NCBI GenBank assembly: GCA_016290615.1
Contig: JAEEUS010000004.1
Span: 58,756-122,755 of the forward strand
DNA: 64,000 nucleotides
From: Lachnospiraceae bacterium
GTDB lineage: Bacteria > Bacillota > Clostridia > Lachnospirales > Lachnospiraceae
Direction of reading: 5' to 3'
A program made the position numbers and the translations under genes. The notes beneath the pieces are model-generated. The model worked only from the letters and a program-made list of their open reading frames with translations. It had not been told where the DNA came from and made no database searches. The first letter of the stretch is position 1. Each line of letters starts with the position of its first letter. This document shows positions 40,827 through 48,847 of the stretch, piece by piece.

Positions 40827-41739
40827 TGTTTAATCTGGCATTGCTCACCACAATACCTGCTATAACGAGTAATGCCCCGATAATAACACTTACAGACAGG
40901 TCTTCTTTATACCAGACTATACCTATCAAAGTCGCGGCTACAGGCTCGATCGAAGCGATGATCGATGCCTGCCCGTTCTCGACTTCCTTAAGTCCTATCG
41001 TATAAGTCAGATACGGAATTATCGTAGATACAAGTACAAATATGACAGCCAGTACAATGCTTTCGGACGAAGAAGTAACAGTACTGGCTACTTTTATGCC
41101 ATCTGCAAAGAATACAGTTGTAAATGCAGCGAAAAGAAATGTATAAAAACTGATCGTATACGAATCATATCCCCGCTCTATGGCAAAGCGAGAAAATATC
41201 GAATACAGCGCATATCCGAGACCTGCACCGAGTCCGATAAAAAGAGTAGTCAAAGTCAGTCTTTCCGTATTTGAAAAAACTCCCGTAACAAAGATCAAAC
41301 CTATAAAGGCAAGAAGCAGCGCAATAATCTTAGGCTTCGTCAATCTTTCCTTGAAACAAATCGCCGATATGATCATTACAAATGCTGGAGCCGTATACAG
41401 AAGAATAGCCCCAACAGAAAGCGACGTAATAGTTATTTCCTTAAAATAGCACAGATTAAAGAATACTATACTTAGGATTCCTGTTCCGAAAAAGCACCAC
41501 AAGTCCTTTAATCTGATCTTAAAGAGTCTTTTATCTTTTATCAGCAAAACCACCGCCATAAAGACGGTGGTAAGAACTGCTCTCAAAAAAACTATATCCC
41601 ATGAATTAAGACCTTTATCATTAAACGGCCTTACAAACAAACCCATACATCCCCAAAGGATCCCGGCAGTAAGTATCAGTATCATGCTTACCATTTTCTT
41701 TCTGTCTTTCAATTTCTCGTCCCCTTGATCAGAAATCAA
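40807..41739 (-). CDS. EamA/DMT family transporter
   Basis: LTAGILWGCMGLFVRPFNDKGLNSWDIVFLRA..SIIASIEPVAATLIGIVWYKEDLS, about 10 TM. Confidence 0.9.
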   Translation of the reverse strand: MISDQGDEKLKDRKKMVSMILILTAGILWGCMGLFVRPFNDKGLNSWDIVFLRAVLTTVFMAVVLLIKDKRLFKIRLKDLWCFFGTGILSIVFFNLCYFKEITITSLSVGAILLYTAPAFVMIISAICFKERLTKPKIIALLLAFIGLIFVTGVFSNTERLTLTTLFIGLGAGLGYALYSIFSRFAIERGYDSYTISFYTFLFAAFTTVFFADGIKVASTVTSSSESIVLAVIFVLVSTIIPYLTYTIGLKEVENGQASIIASIEPVAATLIGIVWYKEDLSVSVIIGALLVIAGIVVSNARLNTNLRSQ

Positions 41740-42604
41740 CTATTGGCTTCAAACCATATTGCTCGAGCGAATCGCTGATATCGATTATATCATAATGTTC
41801 GTTTTCTATATAGAACTCCCATATCTTATCCTCGAGAATGCTTTCAGATATGGCATAGCCTGCTCGCTTAAGCATATCTTTGGTCTCATCCAGGTTAAGT
41901 TTAAGTCCGACACAAAACTGAAATGCAGTTCTCTTGTCAGGTTTGTAGATGTCCGGTTTCTTTTTAACATTGTGAACAATATGTTTGGAAACCCATGCCG
42001 TGCTCTCAAGTTCTGTCAAACTGATGCCTTTAGAATCTGACATATAAAGAAGATATACTCCAAACGGATCTGATATGTGTTTAAGTCTCTCCTTAAGCGC
42101 AGACTGATCTACAGGTTCAATATAATCTTCCTCATCACAAAATGCGCTTTCTTTTGCCGCATAAGAAATGCAGACATCTTCCAAAGCACCGGCTTTGGAA
42201 GATGATTTCATCGCTGCACCCCTGGCCATGAAAGCCTGTCCGAAGGCAGCCGTTATATTTAGTGCTCTTCTGTCTTTTTCAGGGTTTGTGAAAGGGGTCA
42301 GAATATTACGCAACTTATCAGCCAATCCAGTGTTACTCTTAGATGAAGGAACCACCAAAAAAACTTCAATGTCACGTTCTGTCATATGATCATTTATAAC
42401 ATCTATGGCAGTCCTCAGCCCATATGTTCTTTGCATACCTTCAGTATTCAATCTGATGACTATGGAAGTTAAATTCCTTTCATATGCAGACTCAAGGATT
42501 CCTGTACACTCGCTTCTTATCCTATCTGCATCAGAGCCTGTTAGTTCTTTTACAGTTACATTATTAAACGATATACTGTTATTTCTGATGATCTTTAATG
42601 ACAT
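41729..42604 (-). CDS. Macro-domain-derived protein with C-terminal helical domain; ADP-ribose-binding half apparently absent
   Basis: SAYERNLTSIVIRLNTEGMQRTYGLRTAIDVINDHMTERDIEVFLVVP resembles the C-terminal half of macro domains; C-terminal VKKKPDIYKPDKRTAFQFCVGLKLNLDETKDMLKRAGYAIS. Confidence 0.6.
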   Translation of the reverse strand: MSLKIIRNNSISFNNVTVKELTGSDADRIRSECTGILESAYERNLTSIVIRLNTEGMQRTYGLRTAIDVINDHMTERDIEVFLVVPSSKSNTGLADKLRNILTPFTNPEKDRRALNITAAFGQAFMARGAAMKSSSKAGALEDVCISYAAKESAFCDEEDYIEPVDQSALKERLKHISDPFGVYLLYMSDSKGISLTELESTAWVSKHIVHNVKKKPDIYKPDKRTAFQFCVGLKLNLDETKDMLKRAGYAISESILEDKIWEFYIENEHYDIIDISDSLEQYGLKPIVDF

Positions 42605-42617
42605 TTCCTACCTCGTG

Positions 42618-43286
42618 TCAGATTCTCTTATGTCTTTTCTTATAGTCTTCTTTAACAGGAGCCATACACTCATCAAGCGCCGTATCAAATTCAACGGATG
42701 CCTTGCAGCTTCTGAAAGCACTCACAGCACGACCAAGCGTTGCATAATTCAGTTTAGTCCCTGCACTGTCGCATTCATAATTGAAAGCCCTGCTTGCAGA
42801 TATTCCGAATTTTCCCGCTTCCTTAGCAGCATCGATATTTGCGCCCAAAAAAATGAATTCCCAACCGTTTTTCTGTTTCTTTTCTATCATCTTTTTTACT
42901 TTGTCATAATCATACTTATGGCTTGAATTCTCCATTCCGTCAGTCGTGATTATGAACATTGTCTTTTCAGGGACATCCTCATCTGCTGCTTTCTTATGGA
43001 TCTTTCCTATATGATGGATCGCGCCTCCAACAGCATCCAGCAATGCTGTGCATCCCCTTACATAGTACTGTTTGTCTGTCATAGGCTCTATCGTATCGAT
43101 AGAAACCCTGTCATATATGACATCGCTCACATCATCAAACAGCACCGTTGAAATATAAGCCTCTCCGTTTTCCTTTTTCTGTTTCTCAAGCATTGAATTG
43201 AAGCCGCCTATTGTATCAGCCTCAAGTCCCCTCATTGAACCGCTTCTGTCAAGAATGAAAACCACTTCTGTTAATCCTTTACGCAT
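42618..43286 (-). CDS. VWA domain protein
   Basis: FILDRSGSMRGLEADTIGGFNSMLEKQKKENGEAYISTVLFDDV..VRGCTALLDAVGGAI MIDAS-type motifs. Confidence 0.92.
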   Translation of the reverse strand: MRKGLTEVVFILDRSGSMRGLEADTIGGFNSMLEKQKKENGEAYISTVLFDDVSDVIYDRVSIDTIEPMTDKQYYVRGCTALLDAVGGAIHHIGKIHKKAADEDVPEKTMFIITTDGMENSSHKYDYDKVKKMIEKKQKNGWEFIFLGANIDAAKEAGKFGISASRAFNYECDSAGTKLNYATLGRAVSAFRSCKASVEFDTALDECMAPVKEDYKKRHKRI

Positions 43287-43348
43287 GTTGTATCCTCCTT
43301 TGATTGAATCATGTTTTATATATCTGATGATTCAACTTTACAACATGC
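43283..43348 (-). promoter_or_regulatory. Nested 5'UTR stem-loop whose outer stem contains the VWA-gene start codon
   Basis: Outer arms GCATGTTGTA/TACAACATGC and inner arms TTGAATCAT/ATGATTCAA, all exact; AAAGGAGGA lies between inner and outer stems. Confidence 0.55.
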
Positions 43349-43358
43349 ATAACCTGTG

Positions 43359-43381
43359 ACGGTTGTTTGTCAAACAACCGT
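43359..43381. repeat. Perfect 23-bp palindrome (11-bp arms, 1-nt centre), candidate operator
   Basis: acggttgtttg-t-caaacaaccgt; contains TTGACA on the minus strand; no flanking T-tract. Confidence 0.6.
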
Positions 43382-43383
43382 AT

Positions 43384-44301
43384 TCAGAATATCAGGATAT
43401 TAACAAGCAGACCGCACAAAACGGAAAAGAGTATCACATACAACCAGTAATATACAAAGTGTCTGATTCCCAGCACGACCTTAAGTGCGCCCAGATTGGT
43501 TATCTTTGTCGCAGGGCCTGTGATCATAAATGCAGCTGCACTTCCCAGACTCATACCGTTTGCAAGCCACATCTTAAGTATTGGGATCGTTCCTCCTCCA
43601 CATACATATAAGGGAACACCGACTGTGGAAGCCATTAGCACTCCCCAGGCTTCGTTTCCACCGAACATGAAAGTAACAGCATCCTGAGGAACGTATCTCT
43701 GAAACAGAGCCGAAAGGAGAACACCAACTAAAAAGTATCCTCCCGTTGCCTTAATGTTTCTATACAGATTCTTTAAAAAGCGAATGAACAAGTTTGGATC
43801 TGTGTCTTTGTTCTTTGGTTCATTAAAACTTGCAAATGTAAAAAAAGATTTCTTTTTATATAATATACGTATGATCACTCCTGCGCATATCCCGCATAAA
43901 AAACACGTTAATATCCTTATAGATAACACCTTAATGCCGAGTGCCGCACTATAAATAATTAGCTGTGGATTAAGTAGTATCGAGCTCATCATAAAGGCTG
44001 CCAGCCATTCATCTCTGATTCCACTTTTTGAAAAAGATGCTGCAATAGGAATAGTCCCGTACATACATAACGGGGAAGCCACTCCAAGCATTGAAGCTAA
44101 GACTATCCCCGAAAAACTGCCACCATCACTGTTCATTTTTCTCATGGCACCGTGTATCTTGTCCTTAAAGAATACAGATACTACACTACCTATGATCATA
44201 CCAGCTACCCAATAGCCGAATATCTGATGAAGCTGGACGGAGAAATAATACCAAATATATATAAACTCTCTGCTAATTATCTCCATCTTGTGCCTCATCA
44301 A
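43384..44301 (-). CDS. YraQ/DUF318-like permease
   Basis: MASTVGVPLYVCGGGTIPILKMWLANGMSLGSAAAFMITGPATKITNLGALKVVLG; likely start 44286. Confidence 0.85.
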   Translation of the reverse strand: MMRHKMEIISREFIYIWYYFSVQLHQIFGYWVAGMIIGSVVSVFFKDKIHGAMRKMNSDGGSFSGIVLASMLGVASPLCMYGTIPIAASFSKSGIRDEWLAAFMMSSILLNPQLIIYSAALGIKVLSIRILTCFLCGICAGVIIRILYKKKSFFTFASFNEPKNKDTDPNLFIRFLKNLYRNIKATGGYFLVGVLLSALFQRYVPQDAVTFMFGGNEAWGVLMASTVGVPLYVCGGGTIPILKMWLANGMSLGSAAAFMITGPATKITNLGALKVVLGIRHFVYYWLYVILFSVLCGLLVNILIF

Positions 44302-45346
44302 GATCTACTATCTCGTATGCTCTGTTGCCAAGTCCAATTTCTTCGGCATGTTTAAGTATATGTAACCCGTTAAGACTTGTTATTCTGTTCTGCAAAGACC
44401 CGCCGTCCGGAGCTTCAAATACCAGATCTATACAAGCCTGGTCAAGCGCAACAGGATCGTTTGAAGCCAGAATTCCTATATCATGCATATCAACTTCCGC
44501 CGGAGAAGATACACAGTCACAGTCTACTGACATTCGATTCATGACACTGATGAATGTGATATTGTCACCATGTCCTTCATAGTCATAAACAGATTTGGCA
44601 GCCTCTGCCATTGACTCGGTAAAAGTATCCTGATTTGTTGTAAGAGCAGCCAATGTTATCGTGGGTTTTTTAAGCATTCCACCTGAGTGTATTCTTACCT
44701 TACCTTCTCTGGAAGCTATACCGATCGAAATGTTTTTTAGAGCACCGCCAAATCCTCCCATCGGATGACCCTTAAAATGCGTTAGCACAAGAACATAGTC
44801 GTAATTAGCGAGATTTTTACCAACCCAGTTTTCTTTGAGATTCTTACCGCCTTCGACAGGTATTGATATGTAACCATCCCTGTCCATGATGTCCACATCT
44901 GCTATATCAGTAAAGCCATGATCTTTCGCAACCTGCATATGCATTGCCGTATCGGCTCTCTTGGAGCCAGAGTAAGCCGTATTGCATTCTATAATGGTCC
45001 CGTCAACGCTCTGAATGAGATTTTTTATCAGATCAGGATCAAGATGATTGGGATTCCCCGCTTCACCTGTTGAAAGCTTTATTGCCACATTTCCCTTAGG
45101 ATCCACATTTAAAGCCTCATATACTTTTTGCAGTCCTTCCGGACTTATATCCTTTGTCATATATACCACAGAGGAGGCAGAGAAATCTCTGCCTTCACTC
45201 TTCATGGTATCAACATCATAGAATTCATGTTCTTCAATGTCATAGTACATATGCATCTTATAGCCTACAGTAAGCGCTACTAATACGCAGACGATACATC
45301 CTATGACTTTTAAAACAATGTGTTTCTTTTTCACGCTAATCTCCAA
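44273..45346 (-). CDS. DUF362 domain protein with N-terminal membrane anchor
   Basis: GNPNHLDPDLIKNLIQSVDGTIIECNTAYSGSKRADTAMHMQVAKDHGF..GGFGGALKNISIGIASREGKVRIHS. Confidence 0.88.
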   Translation of the reverse strand: MEISVKKKHIVLKVIGCIVCVLVALTVGYKMHMYYDIEEHEFYDVDTMKSEGRDFSASSVVYMTKDISPEGLQKVYEALNVDPKGNVAIKLSTGEAGNPNHLDPDLIKNLIQSVDGTIIECNTAYSGSKRADTAMHMQVAKDHGFTDIADVDIMDRDGYISIPVEGGKNLKENWVGKNLANYDYVLVLTHFKGHPMGGFGGALKNISIGIASREGKVRIHSGGMLKKPTITLAALTTNQDTFTESMAEAAKSVYDYEGHGDNITFISVMNRMSVDCDCVSSPAEVDMHDIGILASNDPVALDQACIDLVFEAPDGGSLQNRITSLNGLHILKHAEEIGLGNRAYEIVDLDEAQDGDN

Positions 45347-45353
45347 GTCTTAT

Positions 45354-46871
45354 TTATTCTTCTGTTTTTGATGCATTAGCAACAACAGCCGCCTTAGCCT
45401 GGTCTTCGTTAAGACCTGTAACATTAATATTTCTGTTAACCTTTGCATCATACGTGTTTGCCTTCATGATATCAACGATATCTAAACCGGTCACTTCCTT
45501 TACTGTTTCAATAGTCTTGGCCAGTACATTAGGTACATATGAGCCAACGTTTGAAACACCGCCGTCACCGGCTGAACCGCCGTCGATGATGGTAACCTTA
45601 TCAATATTTTCAAGAGGTTTTGCTATAGCACCTGCCATTTCAGGCAAAGCCTTAACGATCATCTCAACCATAGCTGCCTGTCCGTATTTCTTCATAGCCT
45701 CAGCCTTCTTTTCAAGAGCTTCAGCTTCAGCGATTCCCTTAGCTTCGATGGCTGCAGCTTCAGCCTCACCTACCTTACGAATACCTTCTGCTTCCTGAGC
45801 CTTAGCGAACAGATCTGCCTCTGCCTGTATCTTTCTTGCTTCTGCTTCTTTTTCTCTCTCGAATTTTTCTGCTTCAGCCTTTCTCTGACGTTCAAATAGC
45901 TCTGCTTCGGCCTTCTGTTGTCTTGCGAACTTTTCAGCCTCGGCTTTTTTCTTGATCTCCGCCTCAAGAGTCTGCTCTGTAACCTCAACGTCTTTTCTCT
46001 TGAGTTCAATCTCTCTCTCCTGCTTAGCGATATTCGCATTTGCAGTCGTAACCTCTATTGTCTTACGCTGTTCCTGTTGCTGTATCTCATAAGCAGCATC
46101 TGCCTCAGCCTGCTTGATATCAGATTCACGCTTTAGTTCAGCCTGTTTGATACGAAGTTCATTCTGCTTTGCTGCGATCTCAGTCTCTGCTGCAACCTGC
46201 GCTTCATTAGCAAGTCTCTTTGCCTCAGCCTCTGCGATGGCAACATCCTTGTCAGCCTGAGCTTTTGCAATTGATGCATCCTTCTGGATCTGAGACATAT
46301 TATCCTGACCGAGTGCAATGATCAAGCCCTTTTCATCTTCTATCTTCTGGATATTGCATGAAATGATCTCTATACCGAGAGCGTTCATATCCTTCTGTGC
46401 TTTCTCCTGAACCTCATCACCAAATTTCTTACGATCGGTATTGAGTTCTTTAAGCTTAACGGTACCAATTATCTCACGCATATTACCCTGCAAAGAATCG
46501 GTAAGAGCAGAAATGATGTTTTTCTCGTCCATGTTAAGGAAGTTCTTCATGGCGATCTTGATACCTTCGGGATCTGTCTTAACTCTGACCTTTGCAACCG
46601 CATCAATATCAACACCGATGAAGTCAAGTGTAGGAACATAGCCGTTTGTTTTGATATCGATACTGATCTGCTTAAGTACAAGTGTATCCTTTCTTTCTAA
46701 AAAAGGAAACTTTATGCCCGCACGTCCAATAAGGATCTTAGGCTCTTTCTTCCATCCCGAAATGATAAAAGCTTTATCCGGAGGAGCTTTTACGTAACCC
46801 GTCACAATGATAAGAATTATCAATGCGATAACTAAAAAGATTGCGATTAATGCTGCAATTGTCATAATCAT
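45354..46871 (-). CDS. Flotillin-like SPFH domain protein
   Basis: SPFH region SIDIKTNGYVPTLDFIGVDIDAVAKVRVKTDP followed by a long Ala/Glu/Lys coiled coil (EAEARKIQAEADLFAKAQEAEGIRKVGEAEAAAIEAKGIAEAEAL). Confidence 0.93.
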   Translation of the reverse strand: MIMTIAALIAIFLVIALIILIIVTGYVKAPPDKAFIISGWKKEPKILIGRAGIKFPFLERKDTLVLKQISIDIKTNGYVPTLDFIGVDIDAVAKVRVKTDPEGIKIAMKNFLNMDEKNIISALTDSLQGNMREIIGTVKLKELNTDRKKFGDEVQEKAQKDMNALGIEIISCNIQKIEDEKGLIIALGQDNMSQIQKDASIAKAQADKDVAIAEAEAKRLANEAQVAAETEIAAKQNELRIKQAELKRESDIKQAEADAAYEIQQQEQRKTIEVTTANANIAKQEREIELKRKDVEVTEQTLEAEIKKKAEAEKFARQQKAEAELFERQRKAEAEKFEREKEAEARKIQAEADLFAKAQEAEGIRKVGEAEAAAIEAKGIAEAEALEKKAEAMKKYGQAAMVEMIVKALPEMAGAIAKPLENIDKVTIIDGGSAGDGGVSNVGSYVPNVLAKTIETVKEVTGLDIVDIMKANTYDAKVNRNINVTGLNEDQAKAAVVANASKTEE

Positions 46872-46942
46872 ACCCCTTTCATATGTCCATCAACTATTTG
46901 ATGTTGTTACCATTATACTACCGAGTCACATATCAGAAAACA

Positions 46943-46980
46943 AAAATAACAGCAAATTAAGATATCCTAATTTGCTGTTA
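46943..46980 (-). terminator. Intrinsic terminator of the GGDEF/EAL gene
   Basis: taacagcaaatta-agatatcc-taatttgctgtta hairpin with T-tract on the minus strand. Confidence 0.8.
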
Positions 46981-47010
46981 CATTGCAATTATTCATATTC
47001 TTTTTAAACC

Positions 47011-48753
47011 CTATGCACACACAAGTTTTCTTGCTTCCTCTGGCGGCAACGGACGTCCCCATATATATCCCTGAATAAAGTCACATCCGATATCTTTAAG
47101 CGTAGCAAGCTGATCATCGGATTCCACACCCTCAGAAATGACTTCAAGGTTCAATATATGTCCTATTGATATGATGGTTGCTACATACTGCTTTGATGAT
47201 TCACTTGTATTCATACCATCAATAAACGATTTATCTATCTTTAACAGATTTGCAGGAAATTTATTCAAATAACTGAGTGATGAATAACCTGTACCGAAAT
47301 CATCTATTGCCACTTTAATGCCCATATTCTTTGCATCGCGAACACACTCAAGTGCCTTCCCTGCGGAATCTATCATTATAGACTCGGTAATCTCTATCTC
47401 AAGGTTTTGAGGAGGTATACTGTTACTATCAAGCACCTCTTTTATCTCTTCAATAAAACTATTCTTTAACAGATGTCTTACCGAAACATTAATGCTTAAA
47501 GTAAGAGCATCAGATGAATTCTTGATGACCTCTCCGAAAAATGCTGCAGCTTTTTTGAAAATGCAAAGATCGAGAACATCTATAAGGCCAGCCTCTTCTG
47601 CAACAGGTATGAAATCCGCAGGACTGATAAAAGAACCGTCAGTATCCTTTAATCGTGCAAGTGCTTCAAATCCGCGAAGTTTATGATTGATATCAAACTG
47701 AGGCTGAAGGTTGAAAAAGACGGTATCATTTTCAAGTGCATTCCTGAGTTTTCTTTCAATATCCATCTTAAATTCGGTTTTATTAAGGTTCTGCGTATAC
47801 TGCAGGATGCAGTTGCTGCCATTTGTTCGTTTGATCTCATGCATGGCCGCATCCGCTGCGGAAAAAAGAGAACCTGCATTGTCAGCATCATCAGGATATA
47901 TAGAATAGCCAAAACATGCAGTCATGAAAAAATCGCACTCATCTATCGTCATCCTGTTCTCAAGTTCTTCCTTATATGCCCTGATAGAACGAAGCAGATC
48001 CAAATCCGTGTTAAACCCCCTGATGATCAGCGAATACTCATCAGCACTTAAACGAGAGACAAAATCAGAAGTTCCGGTCTGATTTGAATCAGCAAGATTT
48101 TTCCAGCGATTGGCAATCTCAACAAGGACCTTATCTCCTACAGCATGCCCCATTGTATCATTAATGCTCTTGAAATTATTAAGATCCACGGATACAAACG
48201 CAAATCTTTCATTTGCTGCCACAAGCTCATCCATGAATTCTTTTCCGGCAAACCGGTTCGGCAGGCCTGTCAGAGAATCGGTAACCGCCTCTTCACTCAT
48301 TCTCTGCTGGTATTTTTCAATCCTTCTGTTATTTAAAAATATTACAGATATCGCGATTATTGTTAAGATACTGGTGAAAATACCAGGTAGATTTGCATGC
48401 TGATGTCTCACGAATATATTGATAAAAAGTCCTGGAAACTGCACAATCAGCAACAGCATAGACATGACATAACCTGTTTTTCTGAAAAAAACGGTCAGAC
48501 ATATAACGCATATATTTGCAAGAGAAGAAAACACACCTATAATCGCAGTTGCCGGTACGCTAAACCCAAGGATGTTTAATATATCATTGGCTGAATATGT
48601 TGTCCTTATCCTTCCGATACAAGCTATGGCATATAATGCTAAAAGCATAAAGAAGAACCCTTTGTTAACTCCTTTATGAATAGAGATCAACTTTAGGGTA
48701 TCATCAATGTTCTTATTACTGTCAATGGCGTATCTGTCTTTGCTCATAGGCAC
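47011..48753 (-). CDS. EAL phosphodiesterase with degenerate GGDEF domain
   Basis: RGFEALARL, LEIEITESIMID, VAIDDFGTGYSSLSYL, VISEGVES; GGDEF site reads SADEY. Confidence 0.93.
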   Translation of the reverse strand: MPMSKDRYAIDSNKNIDDTLKLISIHKGVNKGFFFMLLALYAIACIGRIRTTYSANDILNILGFSVPATAIIGVFSSLANICVICLTVFFRKTGYVMSMLLLIVQFPGLFINIFVRHQHANLPGIFTSILTIIAISVIFLNNRRIEKYQQRMSEEAVTDSLTGLPNRFAGKEFMDELVAANERFAFVSVDLNNFKSINDTMGHAVGDKVLVEIANRWKNLADSNQTGTSDFVSRLSADEYSLIIRGFNTDLDLLRSIRAYKEELENRMTIDECDFFMTACFGYSIYPDDADNAGSLFSAADAAMHEIKRTNGSNCILQYTQNLNKTEFKMDIERKLRNALENDTVFFNLQPQFDINHKLRGFEALARLKDTDGSFISPADFIPVAEEAGLIDVLDLCIFKKAAAFFGEVIKNSSDALTLSINVSVRHLLKNSFIEEIKEVLDSNSIPPQNLEIEITESIMIDSAGKALECVRDAKNMGIKVAIDDFGTGYSSLSYLNKFPANLLKIDKSFIDGMNTSESSKQYVATIISIGHILNLEVISEGVESDDQLATLKDIGCDFIQGYIWGRPLPPEEARKLVCA

Positions 48754-48847
48754 TTATTAATCCTTTAATCCACTAAACATGTAATCCTTTACATGCATGT
48801 TCATTTTAGAGATTATATATCACTGACCGTAACCAAACAGTAAGTAA

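Noticed and set aside
45770-46318. Arg/Leu-rich alternate-frame ORFs within the flotillin gene
   Set aside because: Frame-shifted readings of repetitive Ala/Glu/Lys codons; compositionally artificial.
48758-48791. Imperfect repeats TAATCCTTTA (x2) and ACATG/CATGT motifs upstream of the GGDEF/EAL gene
   Set aside because: Short and AT-rich with 24-bp spacing; not convincing as an operator without conservation.
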